A stretch of 64,000 bases of DNA from Pseudalgibacter alginicilyticus. GTDB taxonomy: Bacteria; Bacteroidota; Bacteroidia; Flavobacteriales; Flavobacteriaceae. Below, piece after piece: positions 37,154-45,853 of this stretch (the stretch's first letter is position 1; each line of letters begins with the position of its first letter). Location of the stretch: NCBI RefSeq assembly GCF_001310225.1, contig NZ_CP012898.1:3280001-3344000 (forward strand), in the 5' to 3' direction. The translations under genes were made by a program, and so were the position numbers. The notes under the pieces are model-generated. The model was given only the letters and a program-made list of their open reading frames with translations. It was not told the DNA's origin and searched no databases.

Positions 37154-38875
37154 ATGAAAAAAAGAAATATATATAGAATAATGTCCTGCATCATGCTTTT
37201 AGTAAGTGTTTCCTGCACCGAAGTTTTTGATGTAGAACAATTGGATCAAGCTCCAGTTCAGGATTTAGATTTTGAAGCGGTGTTTTCAGATTATCAACAA
37301 TTTCGCAGATATTTAGATTATGGCTATGGTTACATGCCAAATAATTTATCACGCTTATGGAATAGTTTGGTTTCCGAATTGTCTGATGAGTGTGAGGGTG
37401 TTGGAGGTGATGTTTGCTCTCCTGTATTTAATAACGGAGCTTGGTCTGCAGATGTTAGTAGTTTGTCGGGAACAGATTATCATGCCAGAAATGAATTAGA
37501 ATTTTTGTGGAATGATTTGTTTTCAGGGATACGCCAAGCTAATATGGTTATTGAACATATAGATATGGTGGAAAATTTTCCATCTCAAGATATTTATGAC
37601 CGCTCTTTGGGAGAAGCTTATTTTTTAAGAGCATATATGTATTTTGAACTGGTAAAACGTTGGGGAGCCGTTCCTCTTTTTGATAAGCCGTTGGAATTAG
37701 GTGTTGATGATTTGGATTTACCTAGAGCAACATATGAAGAATGTATAGCTTTTATTGAAGCAGATTGTAATACGGCTGCAGGTCTTTTAGATTTAACTAA
37801 TAGTGAGGGTGATACTGGACGTGCCACTAAAGGGGCAGCGCTGGCACTTAAGTCTAGGACTTTACTATATGCTGCACGTCCATTAAACAATCCAGAAAAT
37901 GATATAGATAAATGGAAAGCAGCAGCAGATGCAGCTTGGGAAGTTATTAACTTAAACCAATATAGTTTAGATCCTGATTATGTTAACATGTTTTTTCGTC
38001 CAGATTTAGGAACCGAAATCATAATGAACCGCCCAAGAACCAAGCTTACTTTTGAGCAAGGACGACCAAGTAACAATTCTTCCTTTTTTGTGCGTATAGC
38101 ACTACCTGGCGGCAATTACAACGGATGGGGCGTAACAGGAGTAACTGGTTCTTTTGTTGATTTGTATGAAGATTCTAACGGGTATCCTATTACAAATGCG
38201 GCATCAAATTACACTCTTACAGACCCTTATGTTAATAGAGATCCTCGCTTAAGAATGACGGTATTATACAACGATAGATTCTGGTTTAATAAGAATATAG
38301 AGTTATATAAAAGTGATTCCCAAGGAAGACAAGGGACTGAATACAATAAAATAGGGTATGCCATTGCTAAATTTTGGCCAGAAGCACATCAGCGCTACAA
38401 AGGAACAAGCACGTATTTAAACTATATATTTTTTAGATATGCAGAAATACTGCTAAATTATGCAGAAGCGGTAAATGAAGCCTATGGTCCTGACGGAACA
38501 AATCCAGGGGCAGGTTTAACCGCTAGAGAAGCTACTACTTTAGTACGTGAGCGTGTAAATCATGTACCTATTCCTTTAGATATATCGTCATCAACTGATA
38601 CCATGCGTGAACGTATTATTAATGAGCGCGCTATTGAATTATGTTTTGAAGAGCAACGTTGGTACGATGTTATTAGTTGGAATAGAGGCGTGGAAATTTT
38701 TGGAGCAGATAATCCAATAAAAGGCATGGAAAGCACTAAGAATGCAGACGGTACATTTACTTATGAACCTTTTGTTTATGAAACAAGAACATTCAAATCA
38801 CATATGCACCGTTATCCAATACCTAATAGCGAAATATTTAAAAGTAGTGTGTTGGAGCAAAATCCAGAATGGTAG
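37154..38875 (+). CDS. SusD-type glycan-binding lipoprotein (first pair)
   Basis: I place the start at the ATG at 37154, not in the longer upstream frame that runs into susC, because it gives a lipoprotein signal with lipobox Cys21 (VSVSC). The 573-residue protein has RagB/SusD features: GEAYFLRAYMYFELVKRWGAVPL near residues 150-172, ATKGAALALKSRTLLYAA and the C-terminal HRYPIPNSEI. Together with the partner SusC it forms the lidded outer-membrane import complex. It lies at the cell surface. Confidence 0.95.
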   Translation: MKKRNIYRIMSCIMLLVSVSCTEVFDVEQLDQAPVQDLDFEAVFSDYQQFRRYLDYGYGYMPNNLSRLWNSLVSELSDECEGVGGDVCSPVFNNGAWSADVSSLSGTDYHARNELEFLWNDLFSGIRQANMVIEHIDMVENFPSQDIYDRSLGEAYFLRAYMYFELVKRWGAVPLFDKPLELGVDDLDLPRATYEECIAFIEADCNTAAGLLDLTNSEGDTGRATKGAALALKSRTLLYAARPLNNPENDIDKWKAAADAAWEVINLNQYSLDPDYVNMFFRPDLGTEIIMNRPRTKLTFEQGRPSNNSSFFVRIALPGGNYNGWGVTGVTGSFVDLYEDSNGYPITNAASNYTLTDPYVNRDPRLRMTVLYNDRFWFNKNIELYKSDSQGRQGTEYNKIGYAIAKFWPEAHQRYKGTSTYLNYIFFRYAEILLNYAEAVNEAYGPDGTNPGAGLTAREATTLVRERVNHVPIPLDISSSTDTMRERIINERAIELCFEEQRWYDVISWNRGVEIFGADNPIKGMESTKNADGTFTYEPFVYETRTFKSHMHRYPIPNSEIFKSSVLEQNPEW

Positions 38876-38891
38876 TTGTTAATATTTATTA

Positions 38892-41800
38892 ATGCAGAAA
38901 AATCAAATTATAATGAGTAAAATTAAAATACATACAATACTCAAAAAAGTGATATTATGTTTTGTGTTTCTTTTTTATGCTTCACAATTAGTTGCACAGA
39001 GTATGGAGGAAGAAGATAGAACGTTTGAGCTATCGGGTACGGTTATTGACGCAGAAGGGAATCCTTTGGAAGGTGTTATGGTAACGTTACAAGAAAAAAC
39101 TGAGTTAACAAAAACCAATAGTAATGGTCTGTTTAAAATCAACGTGCTACAGGATGATGTCGTAATTTATAGTTTACCAGGGTATGAAATAGCGCAAAAA
39201 ATAGTAGAATCTGATACTGAAAATTTAGATGTTAGTTTACAGAAGTTATTAATTGGAGAAACTCTTGCTAATGTAGCTTTTGGCACTTATAACGAAAGAG
39301 AACTGTCAGGTGCATTTTCAAGTACTAAAGCGCATGATATTAGAAAAAATGCGGTAAACACTATTGAACAAGCTTTAAATGGAACTGTTGCTGGATTGCA
39401 CTCTATAAAAAATGGAAGTCAAAAATTTGGAGTATCAAATTACAACTTTTACTTAAGAGGTTTAGCTACTAATGGAAGTGCAACACCTTTAATTTTAGTT
39501 GATGGTATTGATGCAAATATTAATCTTTTGGATCCTAAAGAAGTTGAGAGTATAACAGTTCTCAAAGATGCAAGTGAATTAGCCATGTATGGCATACGTG
39601 GCGCAAATGGTGTAATTCTTATAAAAACGAAGCAAGGTAGTGAAGTTTCAAGTTACATGAACTTGGAGCTTAAATCAGGTTTTCAAACACCCAGTTATAT
39701 AGCTCCTAAATTAAACGCTTATCAATATACAACGCTATATAACGAAGCAAGTACAAATGATGGTAGAGCATCAGTATTCAATACAGGTAATTATTTAAAT
39801 CCTACAGATGTTTATCGCTATCCAGATTCTGATTTTCCTGACTTATTTTTGAGAAATGATACCGAATCTGCTTATCAAAATTACACTTTTACAACCGGTG
39901 GAGGTAATAGTAAAGCTCGATATTTTTTCTTGGTTGGTTATATGAAACAAGGTGGTATATTTAGTGTGCCTGTTGATTTTAGTTCGGTTAACCAAACCTA
40001 TAACGAACGTTATAATTTTAGATCAAATATTGATGTTGATTTAGGAAAAGGGTTTGAGTTAAACACAAAAATTGTGGCATTAAACGATCAAAAACGGTCA
40101 CCTAATGCTGGTGGAACTGTTAATAATGCTAACAATTCACTTTTTGCAAGTATTATGTCAACACCTGCAAATGCTTATCCTGTTTTAAATTCAGACGGTA
40201 GTTATGGTGGAGATGCAGAATACCAACAAAACATCATGGGTATTTTACAATCGGGTTTCCGAAATGAAGCGACCAAACAGCTTACAGTAAAAGCCGAGAT
40301 AACTAAAGATTTGGGGACCCTCTTAAAAGGATTGAGTTTAAATGCCGTATATAGTTTTGAAAATTATAATTCTTATTATAATGGAGAAAGCACTCAGTTT
40401 GCTGTTTATGAATTAAATCCAGATGATACATACACCCAGTATGGTACGCAAGATACAAAAGCGTCGAGCTTTGGTGGTCAAATGACCGATTTTTATAATG
40501 ATGCCACTTTTATGGCAGGATTTAACTATGACAACACCTTTGGCGACCATGAACTCAAAGGGAGTGTTATAACGCATCAATATACGAGCCGTGTAAGTGG
40601 TGATAATCCAGACTATAGATGGTTTGGTACTTCATCCCGTTTACTATATGGGTTTAAAAACAAATACTACGCGCAAGTATCAGGTGCTTATCAAGGTTCT
40701 AATGGGTTTGCAAGTGGCAATCGTTATGGTTTTTTCCCATCAGCAGGTGCTTCCTGGATCATTTCTGAAGAAGATTTTTTAAAGAATAGTGAGGTAGTAA
40801 ACTATTTAAAACTTCGAGCAAGTTATGGTCTTACGGGTAACGATAGGAGTACGCCTCGTTTTCTATATCGTCAAGCTTTTACTCGAGCAAATGGTTATGG
40901 TTTTGGTAATCCAAACGGGTCAGTTGACGGAACTACTGAAGGTACTTTGGCAAATCCTAATGCTACTTGGGAAACGGCGTATAAAACTAATATAGGCTTA
41001 GATTTAAATGTGTTAAACCAAGCCTTAGCAGTAACTGTAAATTATTTTCATGAAAAACGTACCGATATTTTGGTGCCGCAATCTAATGTGGTTCCAGATC
41101 TCATTGGGGTAGATTTGCCTGTTTATAATGCAGGGGAGATAACCAATGCCGGTTTTGATGCACAATTGGATTACAATAAAACATTTGGTGAATTTAAATT
41201 TAATGTTGGAGCAAATATGAGCTACGCTAAAAGCAATGTAGTTGATTTAAAAGAAACAGCTTATAGAGATGAGGAGCAGTATCGATATTTAAAAGGAAAT
41301 CCTGTTGATTCACAATTTGGATTAGTAGCTACTGGTATATACAATAGCCAAAGTGAGATTGATGCTGATGGTGTGGTATCTTCTTATGGCACATTAAAAC
41401 CAGGCGACATTCGCTACGAAGACTTAAATGGTGATGGTATAATAAATACAGCTGATAGAAAAGCTATAGGTAATTATTTACCAGAGATTATTTATGGATT
41501 GCATTTAGGTATTGAATATAATGGCTTTGATTTATATGGCTTTGCAGAAGGAGCAACACAATATAATATAATGGTTAGACCTGATGAGTTTTCAAGTTAT
41601 GCTTATGAAAATAGATGGACAACTACTACTGGTACTGCTCAATCTGTATTTCCTAGAGTGTCTCTTGAAAGTGAACATAATAGTCAAACATCAACATTTT
41701 GGCAAGAAGAAGGCAAGTTATTCCGTTTAGCAACTGTTGAAATGGGATACACTTTTCCAAAGCAAGTAGCTAATAGTTTAAGTATAAGCAACATGCGACT

Positions 41801-41933
41801 TTATGTTAATTTGGATAATGTTTTTTCTACAACTACAGATAGAGAAAACCGTGATTATGAAGCTACAAGTGCCGGATATACACAGTACCCTTTAATGAAA
41901 ACCTTTTTGTTAGGCTTATCTGTAAATCTATAA
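38892..41933 (+). CDS. SusC-type TonB-dependent transporter (second pair)
   Basis: The 1013-residue protein has a signal peptide, a carboxypeptidase-D-like domain (LSGTVIDAEGNPLEGVMVTL) and a plug with FYLRGLATNG and LILVDGIDANIN. The TonB box region is divergent: ANVAFGTYNERELSGAFSS replaces the more usual VVGYGxQKKxxxTGAVS. The barrel ends TFLLGLSVNL. The start could also be the in-frame ATG at 38913, which gives a more compact signal. It is only moderately similar to the first SusC and probably takes a different oligosaccharide. The SusD partner begins 18 bases downstream. Confidence 0.95.
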   Translation: MQKNQIIMSKIKIHTILKKVILCFVFLFYASQLVAQSMEEEDRTFELSGTVIDAEGNPLEGVMVTLQEKTELTKTNSNGLFKINVLQDDVVIYSLPGYEIAQKIVESDTENLDVSLQKLLIGETLANVAFGTYNERELSGAFSSTKAHDIRKNAVNTIEQALNGTVAGLHSIKNGSQKFGVSNYNFYLRGLATNGSATPLILVDGIDANINLLDPKEVESITVLKDASELAMYGIRGANGVILIKTKQGSEVSSYMNLELKSGFQTPSYIAPKLNAYQYTTLYNEASTNDGRASVFNTGNYLNPTDVYRYPDSDFPDLFLRNDTESAYQNYTFTTGGGNSKARYFFLVGYMKQGGIFSVPVDFSSVNQTYNERYNFRSNIDVDLGKGFELNTKIVALNDQKRSPNAGGTVNNANNSLFASIMSTPANAYPVLNSDGSYGGDAEYQQNIMGILQSGFRNEATKQLTVKAEITKDLGTLLKGLSLNAVYSFENYNSYYNGESTQFAVYELNPDDTYTQYGTQDTKASSFGGQMTDFYNDATFMAGFNYDNTFGDHELKGSVITHQYTSRVSGDNPDYRWFGTSSRLLYGFKNKYYAQVSGAYQGSNGFASGNRYGFFPSAGASWIISEEDFLKNSEVVNYLKLRASYGLTGNDRSTPRFLYRQAFTRANGYGFGNPNGSVDGTTEGTLANPNATWETAYKTNIGLDLNVLNQALAVTVNYFHEKRTDILVPQSNVVPDLIGVDLPVYNAGEITNAGFDAQLDYNKTFGEFKFNVGANMSYAKSNVVDLKETAYRDEEQYRYLKGNPVDSQFGLVATGIYNSQSEIDADGVVSSYGTLKPGDIRYEDLNGDGIINTADRKAIGNYLPEIIYGLHLGIEYNGFDLYGFAEGATQYNIMVRPDEFSSYAYENRWTTTTGTAQSVFPRVSLESEHNSQTSTFWQEEGKLFRLATVEMGYTFPKQVANSLSISNMRLYVNLDNVFSTTTDRENRDYEATSAGYTQYPLMKTFLLGLSVNL

Positions 41934-41951
41934 CCATAAAAAACATAGACG

Positions 41952-43700
41952 ATGAAAATCTTAAAGTATATATTTTTAGCAACCACAGTTTTAACATTTA
42001 CAGCTTGTGATGATATTTTGGAACCTGATTTGGATGGCACGTTAAGTGAAGATGCTGTTTGGAATAATACCAGACTGGCCTTTGCTGTATTAGACAAAGC
42101 ATATAATAATTTACCTAATGGTTATAACCGAATATCAGGTGCAATGCTTGCATCAGCAACAGATGATGCTGTAAATGCAGACCCATTAAGTAATATTCAT
42201 AGTTTTAACGATGGCACTTGGAGCTCGTTTAATATTATAGAGGACGTATGGTCTAAAAATTTTGAAGGGATACGTATAGCAAATAATTTCTTAGAAAAAA
42301 TTGATGATTTACCATTGCCTAAAGAGCCTACAGCATTAGGAACTAGTGAAAGTATTTACAATACACGTGAGCGCATGAAAGGTGAAGCACGTTTCTTAAG
42401 AGCTTTATTTTATTTTGAATTAGTTAAGCGTTACGGAGGTGTGCCTTTAACTTATAAGGAATTAACACCAGAGGAAGCTGCAAGTTTACCTCGTTCAACA
42501 GCTGATGAATGTTTCGAGTTTATTTTTAAACAATGTGATTCTGCAGCAACCATGTTGCCTCGGAAATATGGAGCGCTTCCAGCTGTTGTAGGATTTAATG
42601 ATGCAAAAGATTTAGGAAGAGCTACCGTTGGAGCGGCTTTGGCTTTAAAATCTAAAGCATCTCTTTTTTGGGCAAGTCCTTTATTTAATCCTACTAATGA
42701 TGTTAGTCGTTGGGAACAAGCTGCAGAATTAGCGGATATGGTTATCAAATTAACAGTTAATGAAGATGGTTCTGGTGGGAACCTTTACAGTTTGCCTAGT
42801 TTTAATACAGAAACAAACATGTCTACTTTGTTTTCAACCAACACACTATTGCCTCTTTATAATAGTGAAATAATTTTTTCAACTAAATATTATGATAATA
42901 CTACAGTTGAAAACCAAAATGGTCCTATTTCATTTAGCGCACAAGGCCTTACCAATCCTACGCAGAATTTAGTAGATGCTTTTCCTATGAGCAACGGTAT
43001 TGCTATTAGCGATCCAGCATCTGGGTATGATCCGGAAAATCCATACGCCAACCGCGATCCAAGATTGGCTATGACTGTACTGACTAATGGTACTGAATTG
43101 AGCTTAAATGATAGGGTTAGTGAAATTGAAACTTTTGTTGGGGGGGCTGACGGACCAGAAGCATATCCAAATGCATCGCAAACAGGATATTATTTACAAA
43201 AATTTATAATGCCTCAAGCTGTTTGGCAAGGGCGTACGGTTAACGTTACACGAACTTGGATTATATCTCGATTGGGAGAAATGTTTTTAAATTTTGCAGA
43301 AGCTAGAAATGAAGCCGTAGGGCCAGATAGTGATGTGTTGTTTGCACTCAGATCTTTACGTTTTCGTGCAGGTATTTCACGTGCTTATGTCCCTACAGGG
43401 ATGAGTCAAGATGAGATGCGCGAATTTATTAGAAATGAAAGACGCATTGAAATGGCTTTTGAAGAACAAAGGTTTTTTGATATTCGTCGTTGGAAATTGT
43501 TAGATGACCCTAGCCAACGTGATGCATTTTTAACCATAAGAGGCGTAGAAATAATTAAAGATACACAAGATAACTTAACATATAATTTTAATAAGAAAAT
43601 CGAGGATCGTGTTTTCAATTCAGATAATATGTATTTATATCCAATACCTGAATCAGAATTACTAAAAAGTGATGTTTTGGAGCAAAATCCAAATTGGTAG
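41952..43700 (+). CDS. SusD-type glycan-binding lipoprotein (second pair)
   Basis: The 582-residue protein has a lipobox at Cys19 (TFTACDD). SusD features are GEARFLRALFYFELVKRYGGVPL near residues 138-160, TVGAALALKSKASLFWASPLFNP and the end YLYPIPESELL...LEQNPNW. It binds glycan on the cell surface and closes the SusC pore. It belongs with the SusC just upstream. About 110 bases separate it from the beta-helix gene, without a terminator, so the operon probably continues. Confidence 0.95.
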   Translation: MKILKYIFLATTVLTFTACDDILEPDLDGTLSEDAVWNNTRLAFAVLDKAYNNLPNGYNRISGAMLASATDDAVNADPLSNIHSFNDGTWSSFNIIEDVWSKNFEGIRIANNFLEKIDDLPLPKEPTALGTSESIYNTRERMKGEARFLRALFYFELVKRYGGVPLTYKELTPEEAASLPRSTADECFEFIFKQCDSAATMLPRKYGALPAVVGFNDAKDLGRATVGAALALKSKASLFWASPLFNPTNDVSRWEQAAELADMVIKLTVNEDGSGGNLYSLPSFNTETNMSTLFSTNTLLPLYNSEIIFSTKYYDNTTVENQNGPISFSAQGLTNPTQNLVDAFPMSNGIAISDPASGYDPENPYANRDPRLAMTVLTNGTELSLNDRVSEIETFVGGADGPEAYPNASQTGYYLQKFIMPQAVWQGRTVNVTRTWIISRLGEMFLNFAEARNEAVGPDSDVLFALRSLRFRAGISRAYVPTGMSQDEMREFIRNERRIEMAFEEQRFFDIRRWKLLDDPSQRDAFLTIRGVEIIKDTQDNLTYNFNKKIEDRVFNSDNMYLYPIPESELLKSDVLEQNPNW

Positions 43701-43811
43701 TAGCATTTAAAATTAATACTACACACTTATTAATTTCTAAAAAATCAATTCAGAAATACCTGTTATTTTTTATCAAACTATTTTATTATTTATTAATTAA
43801 AACCATTTATT

Positions 43812-45713
43812 ATGAAAACAAAATTATTTATTTGTATGGTATTGACCACTGCCTTAATGCAGGCTCAAACCATTTATGTGTCGTCCACTGGCGATAATAC
43901 TGATGGATCGTCTTGGGGAAAAGCTTATAGTAGTATTCAGGCAGCCTTATTTGCAGCAACATCCGGAAACGAAATTTGGGTACAACAAGGAACCTATGTG
44001 ATTGCAGTAGAAGCAGAACAACTTAATTTTAAAGAAGGAGTAAATGTTTACGGCGGATTTACAGGAACAGAAACAACACTTGCTGAAAGAAGCGAAGATG
44101 CAAGTTTAACAGTAATAAGCCATGATGCAGGTGGTGCAGGCGATTTTAGATTATTAACAAGTGAATCATTAATTACATCTTCAACTTGGGATGGTTTTAC
44201 TTTTGATGGGAAAGATTTAGGTACTGGTATTTTTTTAAATGGTAACTGTAACCTTAATAATGTAATTGTTGAAAATTGTAAAGTTACTGATGGCGGTGGC
44301 GCTGGTGTTTATATTGGAACAAGTGAAGAACTTGCTCCCGTGAGTGTAACAAATTCTGTGATAACTAATAACACTATTGTAGCTGGAGGAGTAGCACCTG
44401 TATTGTCTGGAGGTGCTGGTATCTATGCAGGTTCTAGTTCTAATGCAACATTGATTGAAAATTGTACAGTGTCTGAAAATATTATTAGTTGTGATTCTGC
44501 TTCAGCGAGTAATGATAACAGACTTTATGGAGCAGGTATTTTTATTGTACAAGGTGTTATTAGAAATAGTACTATTAGTAATAACCAAGTTGCAGGCCCT
44601 CAAGCAGGAATTGTACGTACAGGAGGCGGTATTTGTATTTTGCCAGTTTCAAGTGAAGATAAAACAGTAGATATTGATGGTTGTAGTATTACTGGTAATT
44701 CATCTACTGCAAGAGGTGGAGCTGTGCTTATAGATCCTTCATATAGTGGTGAGTACGGTGGAACTTATACTATTACCAATTCCAATTTTATTAATAACTC
44801 TTCAAGTAATGTTGGTGGGGCTCTTTTTTGTACAAGTAGTGCAACAAGTAGTGGTTGGGAAATAAGTGTTATTAATTCAATTTTTGCAAACAACTCAGCT
44901 ACTACTGGAGGTGCTTTTTTTATGAATACTCCAGGTACTGTGAAAATCATATACTCTACTTTTGTTAATAACTCTGCGTCAAGTACTTATGGAGGTGGTG
45001 GTGTTGCCATAAATGGAGACAAAATTATGGGAACTGGAAGTAGAATTACAAATTCTATTTTTTGGGGTAATACACAAAATGGGGCTACACCAGCCCGAAC
45101 ACAGCTAAGTAGCGGCTTGATTCCAACTATTACTAATTGTGCTATTCAAGAATATGATGCAGGATCGTCATATTGGGCTAATGCTACCATGTCTAGCATA
45201 GTAAACTTAGGGACAGATAATACGGATGTTAAATTTTTAGCTCCTACTGCATCTGCAGGAAATACTGCTCCAGATGTTGATGAAAGCAGATGGCAGATAA
45301 CAGATGATTCTGTTTGTATTGAGTGGGGGATAGATGAAAAGTATAGTGATGGTACTGATATCCTTATCGATTATGCTGGAAAAGCAAGAGCATTATCATC
45401 ATCAACTTTTATATATCCAGACCTTGGTGCTTACCAATTTGATGCTTCTAATCCGCCAGTTCTTAATGTAGAAGATATTGTAAAAAGTGATGTAGATTTT
45501 AAAATTTATCCAACAGTAGCAAACAGCACTTTGTTTGTTAAAACGAATAAATCGATTAAAGAAATAGAGATCTATAATATTAACGGTAGTTCTGTTTTAA
45601 AAACAAATAATGTAGAAGAAGTTAATGTATCATCACTTTCAAGTGGCTTGTATCTTTTTAGAGCAACTTTTAATGATAACATGACAGCAGTAAAGCGTTT
45701 TATTAAAAATTAA
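43812..45713 (+). CDS. T9SS-exported right-handed beta-helix protein of unknown function
   Basis: The 633-residue product has a signal peptide ending near LMQAQ (residue 19) and a T9SS tail from about 560 (FKIYPTVANSTLFV to AVKRFIKN). Between them, Asn/Ser/Gly-rich coils repeat with FxNN and GGA motifs (FINNSSSNVGGALF, IFANNSATTGGAFF), as in parallel beta-helices and Pmp-like repeat proteins. Such folds occur in polysaccharide lyases (PL6 includes chondroitinase B) and in surface adhesins. I see no convincing lyase active site. Its place right after two SusCD pairs is where surface glycan-binding proteins usually sit. A role as binder or unrecognised enzyme is inference. Confidence 0.8.
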   Translation: MKTKLFICMVLTTALMQAQTIYVSSTGDNTDGSSWGKAYSSIQAALFAATSGNEIWVQQGTYVIAVEAEQLNFKEGVNVYGGFTGTETTLAERSEDASLTVISHDAGGAGDFRLLTSESLITSSTWDGFTFDGKDLGTGIFLNGNCNLNNVIVENCKVTDGGGAGVYIGTSEELAPVSVTNSVITNNTIVAGGVAPVLSGGAGIYAGSSSNATLIENCTVSENIISCDSASASNDNRLYGAGIFIVQGVIRNSTISNNQVAGPQAGIVRTGGGICILPVSSEDKTVDIDGCSITGNSSTARGGAVLIDPSYSGEYGGTYTITNSNFINNSSSNVGGALFCTSSATSSGWEISVINSIFANNSATTGGAFFMNTPGTVKIIYSTFVNNSASSTYGGGGVAINGDKIMGTGSRITNSIFWGNTQNGATPARTQLSSGLIPTITNCAIQEYDAGSSYWANATMSSIVNLGTDNTDVKFLAPTASAGNTAPDVDESRWQITDDSVCIEWGIDEKYSDGTDILIDYAGKARALSSSTFIYPDLGAYQFDASNPPVLNVEDIVKSDVDFKIYPTVANSTLFVKTNKSIKEIEIYNINGSSVLKTNNVEEVNVSSLSSGLYLFRATFNDNMTAVKRFIKN

Positions 45714-45730
45714 ACTTTATTTAAAATTAT

Positions 45731-45761
45731 ATAAAGCTTATAGTATTATTATAAGCTTTAT
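45731..45761 (+). repeat. First hairpin after the beta-helix gene
   Basis: ATAAAGCTTATA (45731-45742) pairs perfectly with TATAAGCTTTAT (45750-45761) around a 7-base loop. It lies 18 bases after the stop codon and lacks a T run. It may protect the mRNA 3' end or assist the following terminator. Confidence 0.7.
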
Positions 45762-45787
45762 AATTAGTAGCAATATTAACTTAAAAT

Positions 45788-45834
45788 ATTACCCTGCAAA
45801 CGCATAATATATTTGCAGGGTAATTATTTTTTTA
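45788..45834 (+). terminator. Strong terminator ending the SusCD operon
   Basis: ATTACCCTGCAAA (45788-45800) pairs perfectly with TTTGCAGGGTAAT (45812-45824) to give a 13-bp stem, followed by a T-rich run. It ends about 20 bases before the next ATG, so the second PL8 gene must be transcribed from readthrough or from a promoter inside this short region. Confidence 0.88.
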
Positions 45835-45853
45835 TATTAAATTTTAAGTGTAA

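Noticed and set aside
43812-45713. PL6 chondroitinase B
   Set aside because: The fold could match and the locus fits, but no PL6 catalytic motif could be recognised, so the call was left as unknown function.
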